15,471 nt of DNA from Candidatus Symbiothrix sp. (GCA_031270925.1 JAISWY010000244.1:1-15471), one strand, 5' to 3'. Shown: positions 1 through 8,762, numbered from the stretch's first letter. The notes: a model not told the origin generated them from the letters alone. Translations and numbers: made by a program.

Positions 1-179
1 CGCAAGGAAAACCGCCCAAACAGTTGACTCTGTTTGAAGACTTGGATTTTACGCTTCCGCAAACAACCGCTTCCACCGGATTGGACGATGACGACGATTT
101 CTACAGCGAATATGGCGACGACGAGTTCGACGAAGAAGATTTGGCCGATTTGAGCGAAGGTAATCCTTTTGATTATTAA
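1..179 (+). CDS. C-terminal end of an unrecognised acidic-tailed protein (5' partial)
   Basis: An open frame enters from the left edge; the first full codon is at base 3 and the TAA stop is at 177-179. The 58 visible residues begin QGKPPKQLTLFEDLDF and pass into a strongly acidic tail with a run of five Asp and many Asp/Glu, ending NPFDY. There is no catalytic motif, membrane segment or sorting signal. The QLTLF segment followed by an acidic tail resembles the flexible ends of some nucleic-acid-handling enzymes, but that is only an impression and I do not assign a family. It lies 57 bp upstream of miaA in the same direction, with a possible hairpin between them. Coding status is supported by the uninterrupted frame and by codon use like that of miaA. 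Confidence 0.75.
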   Translation, partial: QGKPPKQLTLFEDLDFTLPQTTASTGLDDDDDFYSEYGDDEFDEEDLADLSEGNPFDY

Positions 180-184
180 ATTAT

Positions 185-221
185 GTAAACGGGTAAACGA
201 GAATTTTCATCGCCCGTTTAC
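185..221 (+). terminator. Inverted repeat between the first gene and miaA, possible terminator
   Basis: GTAAACGGG at 185-193 is perfectly complementary to CCCGTTTAC at 213-221, giving a 9-bp stem with a 19-nt loop just after the upstream stop codon. A related TAAACG/CGTTTAC motif recurs at 194-199 and 230-236, so alternative pairings exist. There is no T tract after the stem, so intrinsic termination is uncertain. It could instead be a leader structure for miaA. Confidence 0.35.
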
Positions 222-236
222 TCTATATTCGTTTAC

Positions 237-1172
237 TTGAAAACACTACTCGTCCTCTTAGGCCCAACCGGAGTTGGTAAAACCGAATTAAGCCTGCAAT
301 TGGCTGAAACACTGCATGTTCCGATTATCTCGGCCGATTCGCGCCAATTATATAAAGATTTGGTTATCGGCGTTGCCGCTCCTACTGCTGCTGATTTGCA
401 GCGGGTAAAACATTATTTTGTCGGAAATTTAGCCTTGGACGATTATTACAGCGCCAGCCAATTCGAAGAAGACGTGATCGCATTGTTGTCCGAACTGCAC
501 CAAACGCACGAAACCATCGTCATGACCGGCGGCTCGATGATGTATATTGATGCGGTTTGCAAAGGGATTGACGATATTCCAACGATCGACGAAACTTTAC
601 GCAACGAAATCAAGCAACAGTTTGAAGCAGAAGGATTGGAAGCTATCCGTCAACAATTAAAAATTCTTGATCCGGTTTTTTATAATCAAGTGGATTTGAA
701 AAACCACAAACGGGTAATCCATGCTTTGGAAGTTTGTTTGACGACCGGTCGTCCCTATTCCGAATTGCGAACCAACAAAGTGAAACAACGTCCTTTCCAG
801 ATACTTAAAATCGGATTGCAACGCGAACGTGCGGAACTCTACGATCGCATCAACCGCCGGGTCGATCAAATGATGGCCGACGGCTTATTGGAAGAAGCCC
901 GTCGCGTTTACCCGTATCGGCATCTAAATTCGTTAAATACAGTCGGTTACAAAGAATTATTCCAATATTTCGACGGCCATTGCTCATTCGATTTCGCCGT
1001 TGAAAAAATCAAGCAGAACAGCCGCATTTATTCCCGCAAACAGATGACTTGGTTTAAACGCGATACCGAAATAACTTGGTTCCATCCGGATGACCAAGAT
1101 AAGATTATAAATAAAATTAACACATTCAAATCGTTTTTTCCATTACCTTTGCAAAATATTTTTGTATCATAG
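237..1172 (+). CDS. miaA: tRNA dimethylallyltransferase (tRNA A37 isopentenyltransferase)
   Basis: MiaA transfers the dimethylallyl group of DMAPP to N6 of adenosine 37 in tRNAs that read codons starting with U, which stabilises codon-anticodon pairing. The 311-residue product has the family P-loop GPTGVGKT at residues 9-16, the substrate-binding ADSRQ at 33-37, the AAPT segment near 47-50, and a GGSMMY version of the GGSGLY motif near 97-102. The [11 protein letters not shown] segment corresponds to the conserved region before the tRNA-binding part. Length is normal for the family. The start is TTG at 237, because the P-loop begins only eight residues later and family members usually start at this point; no in-frame ATG fits. 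The last codons overlap a promoter-like box for the next gene. The DMAPP it uses is a product of the MEP pathway, to which ispD in this window belongs. Confidence 0.96.
   Translation: MKTLLVLLGPTGVGKTELSLQLAETLHVPIISADSRQLYKDLVIGVAAPTAADLQRVKHYFVGNLALDDYYSASQFEEDVIALLSELHQTHETIVMTGGSMMYIDAVCKGIDDIPTIDETLRNEIKQQFEAEGLEAIRQQLKILDPVFYNQVDLKNHKRVIHALEVCLTTGRPYSELRTNKVKQRPFQILKIGLQRERAELYDRINRRVDQMMADGLLEEARRVYPYRHLNSLNTVGYKELFQYFDGHCSFDFAVEKIKQNSRIYSRKQMTWFKRDTEITWFHPDDQDKIINKINTFKSFFPLPLQNIFVS
1144..1151 (+). promoter_or_regulatory. Bacteroidota-type -7 box for the T9SS protein unit
   Basis: TACCTTTG matches the Bacteroidota -7 consensus TAnnTTTG exactly. It lies inside the last codons of miaA, about 50 bp before the ATG at 1201. 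No clear TTG -33 element is seen at 18-20 bp upstream, so the promoter is only partly supported. A start near 1158 would give an AT-rich leader of about 43 nt without a Shine-Dalgarno sequence. Confidence 0.5.
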
Positions 1173-1200
1173 ATAAATAACAAATTAAAATAATTTTTAG

Positions 1201-4200
1201 ATGAACAAATTTTTCTTTACTTTATTGTTGATTTCGGCAAGTTTTTCGACACAGGCACAATCTTTTTTTATTATGGAAGGCAGCGGCACAATGTTTGCCA
1301 CTTCCATTTCTTCCGATGGTAATTATGTCGTGGGAAAAGTCGGCGAAGCTACGATGCTAACCGGTCATCATAGTTTTGTGTGGACAAAATCCGGTGGCGT
1401 GGTCGAAAAAGATTTGGACATTGTGAATCCCGATGGCTTGGGTGCGTCGGCACGCGGTGTTTCTGTGAGCGGTAGAGTTGTAGGCGTCGCTCCCAATCCG
1501 GATGTCCTTGCTCCCGATACTGATAACGAACACAATTATCCTTATATTACCGGCGCGTTCAGGGATATTACAGCCGATCAATGGACGATATTGCCCCGAC
1601 GAGCGAATGCAGCCAGTCCTTTTTACGGATTTTCCGATCATGCGAATGCCGTTTCCGACGACGGAACGATTATCGTGGGCGGATTCACTCCCGGTTGGCA
1701 GGGCAACCGTTGGGCGGCCGGTTATTGGGATGTGAGCAATCCCGAAAATCCCGTGATTCATGTGCTACTGGAAAGCTCAGTCGACAATGATTCGGAAATA
1801 TTTGCTATTTCGGGAGATGGAAAAGTAATGGGCGGCCATGAAAACAACAATCTCCGTCTATGGATTTATGATGAAAGCAGTTCGCAATATGTAAAAACAT
1901 CGGTTGCAGATTCGGGTGGCGGCGAAATTAATGCCGTCAGCCAAAACGGACAATATGCGATCTATCAAAACACGACCAACAATTTCCGTGCGGCCATTTA
2001 CAATATTCAAAAACAACAAACGACAAATTTCGATTACAATACCATTAAAAGCGGCGCCGGTTATTCTAGGCCTATGGGTGTTTCCAACAACGGCATTGTA
2101 GTGGGGTATTGGGGACAGGCGCCTAATCCTCTTGTAATGCCGCCCATTGTCGATTCGCGCCGGGCGTTCATCTATGCCAAAACGTTGGGAATGATTGAGT
2201 TAAAGGATTTATTAACACAACAAGGTATTGATTATCAAGGCGTTGATTTGCTGGTTGCCTCCGGTATTTCCGCCGATGGAAGAAAAATCATCGGTTATGG
2301 AAATAAGGATAATAAACAAGTAGCATTTTACGTTGAAATTCCCGAAATAGTAACCCAATGGATGCCTGTGCAACGGGAACGGATTGAATCGCCGGCCTAC
2401 GGTGAAATCCTTTTGACTTGGGCGAAACCCGAAGCTTCCGAAGATGCGACATTAGCGGGCTACGCCGTATATGAAGAAGATACGCACTTGGAGGAAATTA
2501 CGGATCCGGAAACATTATCCTGTTTGATTGAAAATGTAGAAGACGGAAGCCATCATTATACGATTCGCGCCATCTATCAGGAAGATGAAAATAAAATTGA
2601 ATCGCGTGCAAGTAGAATATTGACTATTACAGTCGGTCGTCGGTCGTTTCCCTTTTTCGATGATTTCAGCGACTACCAACCCGGCGGCCCCGTATTGGAA
2701 GTGATGGACGTTTTAGACGAAATCCCGTTGAGTACAGGTTATTGGGATGCATCGAGCAATACGGTTGCTTTTGCCAACACGTGGAAAGCCAGCGAGTTCG
2801 GTTATTCGCATTGGTGCGCCCGTTTCGTTACGCCGGGCGGTAGCAATTACGATGAAAGTTTGACTTCGCCCTATTTTTCGACTATTGGCGCTCCTGATGC
2901 ATTTTTGTCATTCAATATCGGAATTCCGACCGGAGGTGCGGAAGATAAGGTTTCGATCGAAATTTTCGACGGCAATGAATGGACGTCTATCTCGGAAATT
3001 CCGGCCAATGACGGAGGAAAATGGCGATATAAAACGTATGATGTAAGCTCATTGATTGAAAAAGAAAATGTTCGCTTTCGTTTTCGTGCGCAGGGAAATA
3101 CTTCTTTACAATGGCTTGTCGATAATGTGGAATTTACCGACAGTAACTACCGGATGAATACCAATTCGCCGCTGACGGTTTCAGCCCGCGCAGTTCCCGC
3201 AGAAGGAACCGTTCACGTGAACTGGTCTGATCCCGAAGGATTTGTCAATCTGCGTTACATGTGGGACGATGATGTGTATCAGGGAGCCATCGCTAACAGC
3301 ATCTATCCGTTTGTCGCCGCGAATATGTATCCGGCCGAAGATTTGAAAGATTACGAGGGATATTACCTGACTTCCATTTCGTTTTGGCGAACGACCAATC
3401 CGATGTATGAAGATTTGACTGCACCTGCTTTTCGTTGGTTTGCCATGCAGGGCGATGAACGAATTGTGGACGAAGAAGTAGTCGATTCGAAATACAAATG
3501 GAATACCGTGCAACTGGCGGAACCGGTGCAGATTGATGTTACTCAACCGCTGTATTACGGTGTGGAAGTGGAATCTTGCGATTCTCGCGATTGGCCGCTC
3601 GGAGCTGCAACGTTTTATTCGACCGATGCCAATGGCGGTACCGATTTGGTAATAGCCGATGGCCGAGGCAATCTCTATTCGGAAGACAACGGATTGTCAT
3701 GGCGTACATTAAGGGATGATAATCCCGCAGAAGCGGCTGCTTTGTTCTGCATCCGCGCGACTTTGGCGAAAGATCCGGCGAAAACGCCTCAAAAAAATAT
3801 ACGAGGTTATCAATTGTTCCGCAATGATGTAGCCATATACGACCAGCTGTTTTCAGGAACGGGCAACTTGGTCGAATTGCATAATTATACCGACTTGAAT
3901 CCGCTGCCGGCCGGTCAGGAGGCCTGTTATGATGTTCGGATTTATTTCACATCACAGGTCTTTTCCGAAAAAAATGCCGCTTGTGTAACTATCAATGGTA
4001 TTCGTATTACGGCTTCGGAAAAGGGATTGAAAGTTTATCCCAATTCGATTCGTAGCGGTGAAACCTTACGAGTAGAAACATCCCAAACAAACGGTTTGCA
4101 ACTCCAACTGTTTTCGACTGCCGGCCAGAAAATATTGGAATTGAAGACGCCGGAAAACACCATCGACTTGCCGATGAACGTCGAAGCCGGTATCTATCTT

Positions 4201-4245
4201 TTGAAAATTAATGGAAATGAATCCCTTAAGTTGATGGTCAAATAA
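1201..4245 (+). CDS. Secreted multidomain protein with HAF-like repeats, cleaved-adhesin-like domain and T9SS type A sorting domain
   Basis: A 1014-residue protein with a Sec signal peptide (residues 1 to about 20, ending QAQ). Residues 31-370 contain about seven copies of a motif like SxDGxxVVG, near residues 37, 88, 152, 204, 247, 296 and 357, spaced roughly 40-60 residues apart. This is typical of HAF-type repeats, which probably form beta-sheet repeats. A fibronectin III-like domain follows (about 386-480). A cleaved-adhesin/jelly-roll-like module spans about 484-648 (FPFFDDFSDY start, DNVEF end), then a second fibronectin-like stretch and a long beta-rich region. The C-terminus from about 940 (LKVYPN, then a GIYLLKI strand) is a T9SS type A sorting domain, so the protein should cross the outer membrane and be surface-anchored or released. 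No enzymatic motif is visible; adhesion or matrix function is inference. The M6 protease gene follows after 10 bp, so the two are probably co-transcribed. Confidence 0.88.
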   Translation: MNKFFFTLLLISASFSTQAQSFFIMEGSGTMFATSISSDGNYVVGKVGEATMLTGHHSFVWTKSGGVVEKDLDIVNPDGLGASARGVSVSGRVVGVAPNPDVLAPDTDNEHNYPYITGAFRDITADQWTILPRRANAASPFYGFSDHANAVSDDGTIIVGGFTPGWQGNRWAAGYWDVSNPENPVIHVLLESSVDNDSEIFAISGDGKVMGGHENNNLRLWIYDESSSQYVKTSVADSGGGEINAVSQNGQYAIYQNTTNNFRAAIYNIQKQQTTNFDYNTIKSGAGYSRPMGVSNNGIVVGYWGQAPNPLVMPPIVDSRRAFIYAKTLGMIELKDLLTQQGIDYQGVDLLVASGISADGRKIIGYGNKDNKQVAFYVEIPEIVTQWMPVQRERIESPAYGEILLTWAKPEASEDATLAGYAVYEEDTHLEEITDPETLSCLIENVEDGSHHYTIRAIYQEDENKIESRASRILTITVGRRSFPFFDDFSDYQPGGPVLEVMDVLDEIPLSTGYWDASSNTVAFANTWKASEFGYSHWCARFVTPGGSNYDESLTSPYFSTIGAPDAFLSFNIGIPTGGAEDKVSIEIFDGNEWTSISEIPANDGGKWRYKTYDVSSLIEKENVRFRFRAQGNTSLQWLVDNVEFTDSNYRMNTNSPLTVSARAVPAEGTVHVNWSDPEGFVNLRYMWDDDVYQGAIANSIYPFVAANMYPAEDLKDYEGYYLTSISFWRTTNPMYEDLTAPAFRWFAMQGDERIVDEEVVDSKYKWNTVQLAEPVQIDVTQPLYYGVEVESCDSRDWPLGAATFYSTDANGGTDLVIADGRGNLYSEDNGLSWRTLRDDNPAEAAALFCIRATLAKDPAKTPQKNIRGYQLFRNDVAIYDQLFSGTGNLVELHNYTDLNPLPAGQEACYDVRIYFTSQVFSEKNAACVTINGIRITASEKGLKVYPNSIRSGETLRVETSQTNGLQLQLFSTAGQKILELKTPENTIDLPMNVEAGIYLLKINGNESLKLMVK

Positions 4246-4255
4246 TGAAATAAAA

Positions 4256-6343
4256 ATGAAAAAGATTGAATTGTGCATAACTCTTTTCGCATTATGCTTT
4301 ATAAATCTTTGCGAAATTGAAGCTGTCCCTGCTAATCCCAATCCGATAGAGGCGGTGCAACCCGACGGGACGGCAGTAACTTATTACATACAAGGCGATG
4401 AGAGAGTGCATTGGATGCAATCGACCGACGGTTATACTTTGCTGCATAACGATCAACGATTTATAGTATATGCCACCCTTGATGAAGTAGGGGATTTAGT
4501 TCCTTCGAAATATGTTTATCGTTCCGAAGGACTTCGTTCGACAATGGAAAAACATTTTCTTGAAGCCATCCCGAAAAATTTGAAATTTAGCGCGAAACAA
4601 GTTCAAGATAAGTTGAAAGTTTGGGAAACTCCCGAACAAACTTTGCGTAGCAATTCAGGCGAGGAAATTCAGAAAGCGCCGGTCGTCGGAGAGAAAACGG
4701 CTTTGTGCGTGCTGGTTGATTTTTCGGATAAGAAAATCAATTATACCATCGAAGAGTTCGACGGAATATTGAATGGCGCCACCAATAGCGTAAAAGATTT
4801 TTATCATGAAAATTCATACGGACAAATGGATTTAACCGTGTCTGTTATAGGTCCTTATGAAATGCCGGAAACGGCGGCTTATTATGGCGCCTCCGAATCG
4901 CGCTGGTCGGATTTTGCCAAAACCGCCATCCAGGCAGCCGACGCCGATCCGAATGTCGATTTGTCGCAATATGCCGTCGATGGCAAAATCGAAACTTTTC
5001 ATATTATTTTTGCCGGTTATGGTGATGAAAGTATTGATAACGGCGAGCAAATCTGGTCGCATAAGAGCCAATTTAAGACGCTTACTTTACCGAACAGCAA
5101 GGTAAAAGTATCTGTCTATTCCTGTTCGCCGGAATTGGCAGGCGCTTCGGGCAATAAGCTGACTACAATCGGTGTTATTTGCCACGAATTATGCCATGTA
5201 TTCGGCGCAGACGATTTTTACGATATCGATTACACCGACAGTGGCGGTTCTTATCCCGGAACCGGCCATTGGGATTTGATGGCCAGCGGCAGTTGGAATG
5301 GCCCCAGTCGCAACGGTTCCCGGCCGGCTCATATAAATATGTTTCAAAAGATATTATACGGATGGGTAACGCCAACCGAATTGACTACTCCGCTAAGCGT
5401 AACCGATATGCCGAGTGCAGGACAAAACGCAGAGGCTTACACCCTCAAAGCCTCTACCAACAACGAAATATATGTCTTGGAAAACCGTCAGAAAACCGGA
5501 TACGATTCGCATATTCCGGGCAGTGGATTGATCATTTACCATATTCATAATTCGGCGTCCAACGGCGCTATCAATAATACTAAACATCCGCAGCAGGCCT
5601 ATGTGGTTTGTGCATCTTCAACAACTGCTATTCCTTCCAGCAAGTCTACTTCTTACGGAACGGTCGATTCGGCGGGAGCGCCTTTTGCAAGCACGGCTGC
5701 ACGTAGCGAATTTTCGGGTACATCTACGCCGCAGATGTTTAAATGGAGCGGCAGTTCGGGAATTGCGATAACGGACAAGCCTTTGCGGAATATTACGCAA
5801 AGCGGCGGACTTATTTCGTTCTGTTTCGGATATTTACCGGTTACCAATCTCGAAGCGACAATCGACAATGCAAACATTTATTTATCGTGGGATGAGCCGA
5901 CCAATGCTTCGGAAACAACCGTTTATTCCTATAATATTTATGTCGATAATGAACTTGTTGCCGAACAGATAACGGAAACGACTTTCGATTATCAACCGGA
6001 AGAATTTAAGACATACGCTATTGCCGTAGAAGCCACCGTCGGCGATTGTCATTCGGCGCGGACGACAAAAGTCGTTGAGTTTGACGATCCGTTGCCAATC
6101 AGTGGGTCGATAGTGGCATTATCTGCTGTTCAACTATATCCGAATCCGGTTAAAGATATTTTAATTTTGCAGTTCGATGCTCCGGTGTCTGTCGCTATAA
6201 TCGACATCAACGGGCGGCCGGTTTACCGGAATCCCGAAGTGTTGTCGCTACAGCTTCCGGTTCAATATTGGGATAATGGAGTTTATTTAGTTCGTATTCA
6301 ATCGGTTGCGGAAAATAAGGTCATTAAATTAATCAAACAATAA
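4256..6343 (+). CDS. M6 family zinc metalloprotease with T9SS type A sorting domain
   Basis: A 695-residue secreted protease. An N-terminal hydrophobic signal segment (about 5-20) is followed by a probable propeptide to about residue 140. The catalytic domain (about 145-525) carries HELCHVFGADD at 310-320. This is the HExxHxxGxxD zinc site of the immune-inhibitor-A-like M6 family: His310, Glu311, His314 and Asp320. A methionine turn follows (DLMASGSWNG, 340-349), then the family's LENRQ...PGSGLIIYHI segment at 408-430. A fibronectin III-like domain lies at about 527-610. The last ~75 residues from LSAVQLYPNP are a T9SS type A sorting domain. It starts 10 bp after the preceding secreted protein gene in the same direction, so one transcript is likely. 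Known M6 members degrade host or environmental proteins; the substrate here is unknown. It might process its neighbour, but nothing in the sequence shows that. Confidence 0.93.
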   Translation: MKKIELCITLFALCFINLCEIEAVPANPNPIEAVQPDGTAVTYYIQGDERVHWMQSTDGYTLLHNDQRFIVYATLDEVGDLVPSKYVYRSEGLRSTMEKHFLEAIPKNLKFSAKQVQDKLKVWETPEQTLRSNSGEEIQKAPVVGEKTALCVLVDFSDKKINYTIEEFDGILNGATNSVKDFYHENSYGQMDLTVSVIGPYEMPETAAYYGASESRWSDFAKTAIQAADADPNVDLSQYAVDGKIETFHIIFAGYGDESIDNGEQIWSHKSQFKTLTLPNSKVKVSVYSCSPELAGASGNKLTTIGVICHELCHVFGADDFYDIDYTDSGGSYPGTGHWDLMASGSWNGPSRNGSRPAHINMFQKILYGWVTPTELTTPLSVTDMPSAGQNAEAYTLKASTNNEIYVLENRQKTGYDSHIPGSGLIIYHIHNSASNGAINNTKHPQQAYVVCASSTTAIPSSKSTSYGTVDSAGAPFASTAARSEFSGTSTPQMFKWSGSSGIAITDKPLRNITQSGGLISFCFGYLPVTNLEATIDNANIYLSWDEPTNASETTVYSYNIYVDNELVAEQITETTFDYQPEEFKTYAIAVEATVGDCHSARTTKVVEFDDPLPISGSIVALSAVQLYPNPVKDILILQFDAPVSVAIIDINGRPVYRNPEVLSLQLPVQYWDNGVYLVRIQSVAENKVIKLIKQ

Positions 6344-6372
6344 AATTAAAAATTGAAAGACACCCAAACGGA

Positions 6373-6385
6373 CAAACAAAGTTTG
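6373..6385. terminator. Small inverted repeat between converging genes
   Basis: CAAAC (6373-6377) and GTTTG (6381-6385) form a 5-bp stem with an AAA loop in the 47-bp gap between the protease stop and the pdxT stop. On the minus strand a T-rich stretch follows some 20 nt later. The stem is short and this is weak support for a terminator. Confidence 0.2.
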
Positions 6386-6390
6386 ACGAA

Positions 6391-6984
6391 CTACAAGTGT
6401 TTGAAGCGAAGCGAAGTCGGTAAGATTATCTCTTCCGCAAAATAGCGATGTACGCGATTATCATCCGTCAATTCGGGATGAAAAGCCGTTACCAGCATGT
6501 TTTTTTCACGAGCGGCAAGGGCTTTTCCATTTATTGTCGATAATATTTTCACTTTCGGTCCGGCCGATTCAATGTAAGGCGCACGAATAAAAGTCATTGG
6601 GATAGTTCCGATACCATCCAATAGGGCTTCGGTGTGGAAACTGCCCAATTGCCGGCCGTAAGCATTGCGTTTGACGACAATATCCATTAAACCCAAATGG
6701 ACAACATCGGATTCGGCAAGTTGTTTAGCCAATAAAATCATGCCAGCGCAGGTTCCGAAAGCCGGTAATCCGTTTTGGATTTTTTCTCTTAGAAGATTAT
6801 ATAAATTCAACTCTTTCAGCAGTTTACCCATGGTAGTGCTTTCTCCTCCGGGGATAATCAAGCCATCCATCGGTTGTTGAGCATCTTCTTTTTTGCGGAT
6901 TTCAAAAGTTTTTATATCCAGCGATTTCAAATGGCGGATATGTTCCGCGAATCCGCCCTGCAAAGCCAATACTCCTACTCTCAT
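6391..6984 (-). CDS. pdxT: Pyridoxal 5'-phosphate synthase glutaminase subunit
   Basis: PdxT hydrolyses glutamine and channels ammonia to PdxS for synthesis of pyridoxal 5'-phosphate (vitamin B6). The 197-residue product starts [11 protein letters not shown], typical of the family, and carries the oxyanion-region PGGEST at 45-50. The class I amidotransferase triad is present: Cys79 in GTCAGM, then His169 and Glu171 in FHPELT. The start is ATG at 6984. A TTG two codons upstream (6990) is also in frame but lies in the heptamer repeat and would add only two residues. The gene lies downstream of pdxS on the same strand, with the whole gap filled by a 7-bp tandem repeat that extends into the ATG. 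The C-terminal tail PTSLRFKHL is encoded by a segment sharing 13 bases with the palindromic element near 13.9 kb, so it may be a replaced or extended end. Confidence 0.96.
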   Translation of the reverse strand: MRVGVLALQGGFAEHIRHLKSLDIKTFEIRKKEDAQQPMDGLIIPGGESTTMGKLLKELNLYNLLREKIQNGLPAFGTCAGMILLAKQLAESDVVHLGLMDIVVKRNAYGRQLGSFHTEALLDGIGTIPMTFIRAPYIESAGPKVKILSTINGKALAAREKNMLVTAFHPELTDDNRVHRYFAEEIILPTSLRFKHL

Positions 6985-7048
6985 TCTCAATTCTCAATTC
7001 TCAATTCTCAATTCTCATTTTCAATTCTCAATTCTCAATTCTCAATTG
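6981..7048 (-). repeat. Tandem 7-bp repeat filling the pdxS-pdxT gap
   Basis: On the plus strand the unit is TCAATTC (GAATTGA on the coding strand). There are ten adjacent units: TCATTC (6981-6986), four perfect copies (6987-7014), TCATTT (7015-7020), three perfect copies (7021-7041), and TCAATTG (7042-7048). The array covers all but a couple of bases of the intergenic gap, and its last degenerate unit contains the ATG of pdxT. Because the unit is 7 bp, stop codons (TGA) come up in all frames, so pdxS cannot read through into pdxT. Copy-number change would alter spacing between the two genes and the translation start region of pdxT without changing either protein. Confidence 0.95.
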
Positions 7049-7050
7049 AA

Positions 7051-7926
7051 TCACATTCCCCTCTCGGCCATTAATAATTGGATTTCGTTTTCGTTGATGC
7101 CGACCATTGCATCGCCCAGATCTTCGGAGATTTCGGCGAGAATTTTCGGATTGTTGTAGTTGGTAACGGCTTTCACAATGGCTTGTGCGCGTTTGGCCGG
7201 ATTGCCCGATTTGAAAATGCCCGATCCCACGAATACGCCTTCTGCGCCCAATTGCATCATCAGGGCGGCGTCGGCAGGGGTAGCGACGCCTCCGGCTGCG
7301 AAATTCACTACCGGAAGTTTACCATTTTCGTGTACATATTGAATTAAACTGTAGGGCACCTGTAATTCTTTGGCTGCATGATACAATTCATCCTGTTGCA
7401 TGCTTTGGATGCGGCGGATTTCGGAATTCATGGCACGCAGATGCCGGACTGCTTGAATCACATCGCCCGTTCCCGGTTCGCCTTTTGTGCGAATCATCGA
7501 AGCGCCTTCGGCAATTCGTCGCAAAGCTTCGCCTAAATTTTTAGCACCGCAGACAAACGGCACTTGAAATTGTGTCTTATCCACATGATATTTATCGTCG
7601 GCGGGCGAAAGTACTTCGCTTTCGTCGATATAGTCGATTTCCAATGCTTCCAGAATTTGCGCTTCCACCAAATGGCCGATGCGTACTTTTGCCATAACCG
7701 GAATGCTTACAGCGGCTTGAATGCCTTTAATCATTTTCGGGTCGCTCATGCGAGAAACACCACCTGCCGCACGAATATCTGCCGGAATGCGTTCCAAAGC
7801 CATTACAGCCGCCGCTCCTGCCGCTTCGGCAACGCGGGCTTGTTCGGGAGTGGATACATCCATAATCACTCCGCCTTTTAACATTTGCGCTAAATTTTTG
7901 TTGAGTTCGTACCTTTCGTCATTCAT
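7051..7926 (-). CDS. pdxS: Pyridoxal 5'-phosphate synthase lyase subunit
   Basis: PdxS builds pyridoxal 5'-phosphate from ribose 5-phosphate, glyceraldehyde 3-phosphate and ammonia supplied by PdxT. It works as a dodecamer decorated by PdxT. The 291-residue TIM-barrel protein shows the active-site Asp23 (MDVSTPEQA), Lys80 (VMAKVRIGH), which binds the ribose-derived intermediate, and Lys148 in [10 protein letters not shown], the second swinging lysine region. It also has the phosphate-binding GGVATPADA and GVFVGSGIF segments. Length is normal. The ATG at 7926 precedes the usual N-terminus. The upstream thioesterase gene ends 34 bp before it on the same strand, and I see no exact TAnnTTTG box in that gap, so it probably shares the thioesterase transcript. 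No internal irregularity was noticed. Confidence 0.98.
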   Translation of the reverse strand: MNDERYELNKNLAQMLKGGVIMDVSTPEQARVAEAAGAAAVMALERIPADIRAAGGVSRMSDPKMIKGIQAAVSIPVMAKVRIGHLVEAQILEALEIDYIDESEVLSPADDKYHVDKTQFQVPFVCGAKNLGEALRRIAEGASMIRTKGEPGTGDVIQAVRHLRAMNSEIRRIQSMQQDELYHAAKELQVPYSLIQYVHENGKLPVVNFAAGGVATPADAALMMQLGAEGVFVGSGIFKSGNPAKRAQAIVKAVTNYNNPKILAEISEDLGDAMVGINENEIQLLMAERGM

Positions 7927-7960
7927 TTTTGCCTTTTTTTTGTATAATTAATTGTTCAAA

Positions 7961-8704
7961 TTATTTCCAGATAATCCGGCTGCGACAAAGCGATTCGTCG
8001 CCCCGTTTCGTGTCGATAATAAATTCATTTTCAGCTGTTTGTTGCTTATACAGTTTCACTTTATCGCCGAACATTCCTTCCGCCAAATACACCATTTCAA
8101 ATTTTTGAATGAATTTTTCTTTGAAGAAACTCAAATCGAAAGTATTGATGATGTGTTCGATGTATTTCACGCTGTTTGTATGCTTGTTGATGTCGATGTC
8201 GCTGTAACGCACGGTATAGCCCATCGTCGGCTCTACGTTTTCGACCGGCGGAATTTTGCTCATTTTTTCAATCAGACATTGTTTTTCCGATTCGGGAACG
8301 ATATAATCGGCCAAATCGGGTCGCCAAGTCAGAATATCGACCGGACGGCGCGAATGGATGTCAATCGCCGCCCAAATGGTTCGCGCATAGCCGATTACCT
8401 TGTTTTCTTGATTGATGAAACAGAAGCAGCGTTGCGTAAAAAACCGCGAAACGTTTTCGACCCATGTTTCGACTGTAAGATATTGGTCATGGCCGGGATA
8501 TTCTCTTATTTCAATGGAGAGTCGAGATAAAACCCAGGCCACATTGTCTTTAGAGATTTGTTCAAAACCGAATCCGCGCTCTTGAGCGTGTATCGAAGCG
8601 GCGTCTAACAAAAAATTACCGATAACGGGTAGTGTCGCTTTTTCTGTAAAATCGCACACGTATGATTCGATATGAAACTGAAATGAACCTGTTTTAGAAA
8701 GCAT
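7961..8704 (-). CDS. Acyl-ACP thioesterase (FatA/FatB-like)
   Basis: This enzyme hydrolyses acyl-acyl carrier protein to free fatty acid and ends chain elongation in fatty acid synthesis. From the ATG at 8704 the product is 247 residues, the usual size for bacterial members with two hotdog folds. The first fold includes WVLSRLSIEI and VETWVENVSRFFTQR. The second contains DINKH (residues 171-175), giving the D-x-N-x-H pattern of the plant FatB active site, with a Glu 34 residues later (YLAEG), which matches the spacing of the catalytic glutamate I recall for that family. A longer frame starts at a TTG at 8734, but this TTG lies inside the -7 promoter box, so the ATG is preferred. It heads a minus-strand group with pdxS and pdxT, although no metabolic link is obvious. 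Confidence 0.92.
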   Translation of the reverse strand: MLSKTGSFQFHIESYVCDFTEKATLPVIGNFLLDAASIHAQERGFGFEQISKDNVAWVLSRLSIEIREYPGHDQYLTVETWVENVSRFFTQRCFCFINQENKVIGYARTIWAAIDIHSRRPVDILTWRPDLADYIVPESEKQCLIEKMSKIPPVENVEPTMGYTVRYSDIDINKHTNSVKYIEHIINTFDLSFFKEKFIQKFEMVYLAEGMFGDKVKLYKQQTAENEFIIDTKRGDESLCRSRIIWK

Positions 8705-8731
8705 TTGTCTTGCTGATTGTAATTCGAGCCG

Positions 8732-8762
8732 CAAAATTAGATGAAAAACCTCAGTTTTCCAA
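8732..8762 (-). promoter_or_regulatory. Promoter of the thioesterase-pdxS-pdxT group
   Basis: Read on the minus strand, TTG (8762-8760) is followed after 20 bp by TAATTTTG (8739-8732), an exact TAnnTTTG. The transcription start should fall about 7 bases further on, near 8725, giving a leader of about 20 nt to the ATG at 8704. This location rules out the upstream TTG as the start codon from this promoter. Confidence 0.65.

Noticed and set aside
1357..1761. Minus-strand frame of 134 codons in the first T9SS protein gene
   Set aside because: It is opposite a continuous signal-peptide-to-sorting-domain protein and has no features of its own.
6981..7048. Possible CRISPR array
   Set aside because: The units are 7 bp and directly adjacent with no spacers, so this is a simple tandem repeat.
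7952..8530. Plus-strand open frame of 192 codons opposite the thioesterase
   Set aside because: The minus-strand frame encodes a clear acyl-ACP thioesterase with matching active-site spacing; the plus frame is a shadow.
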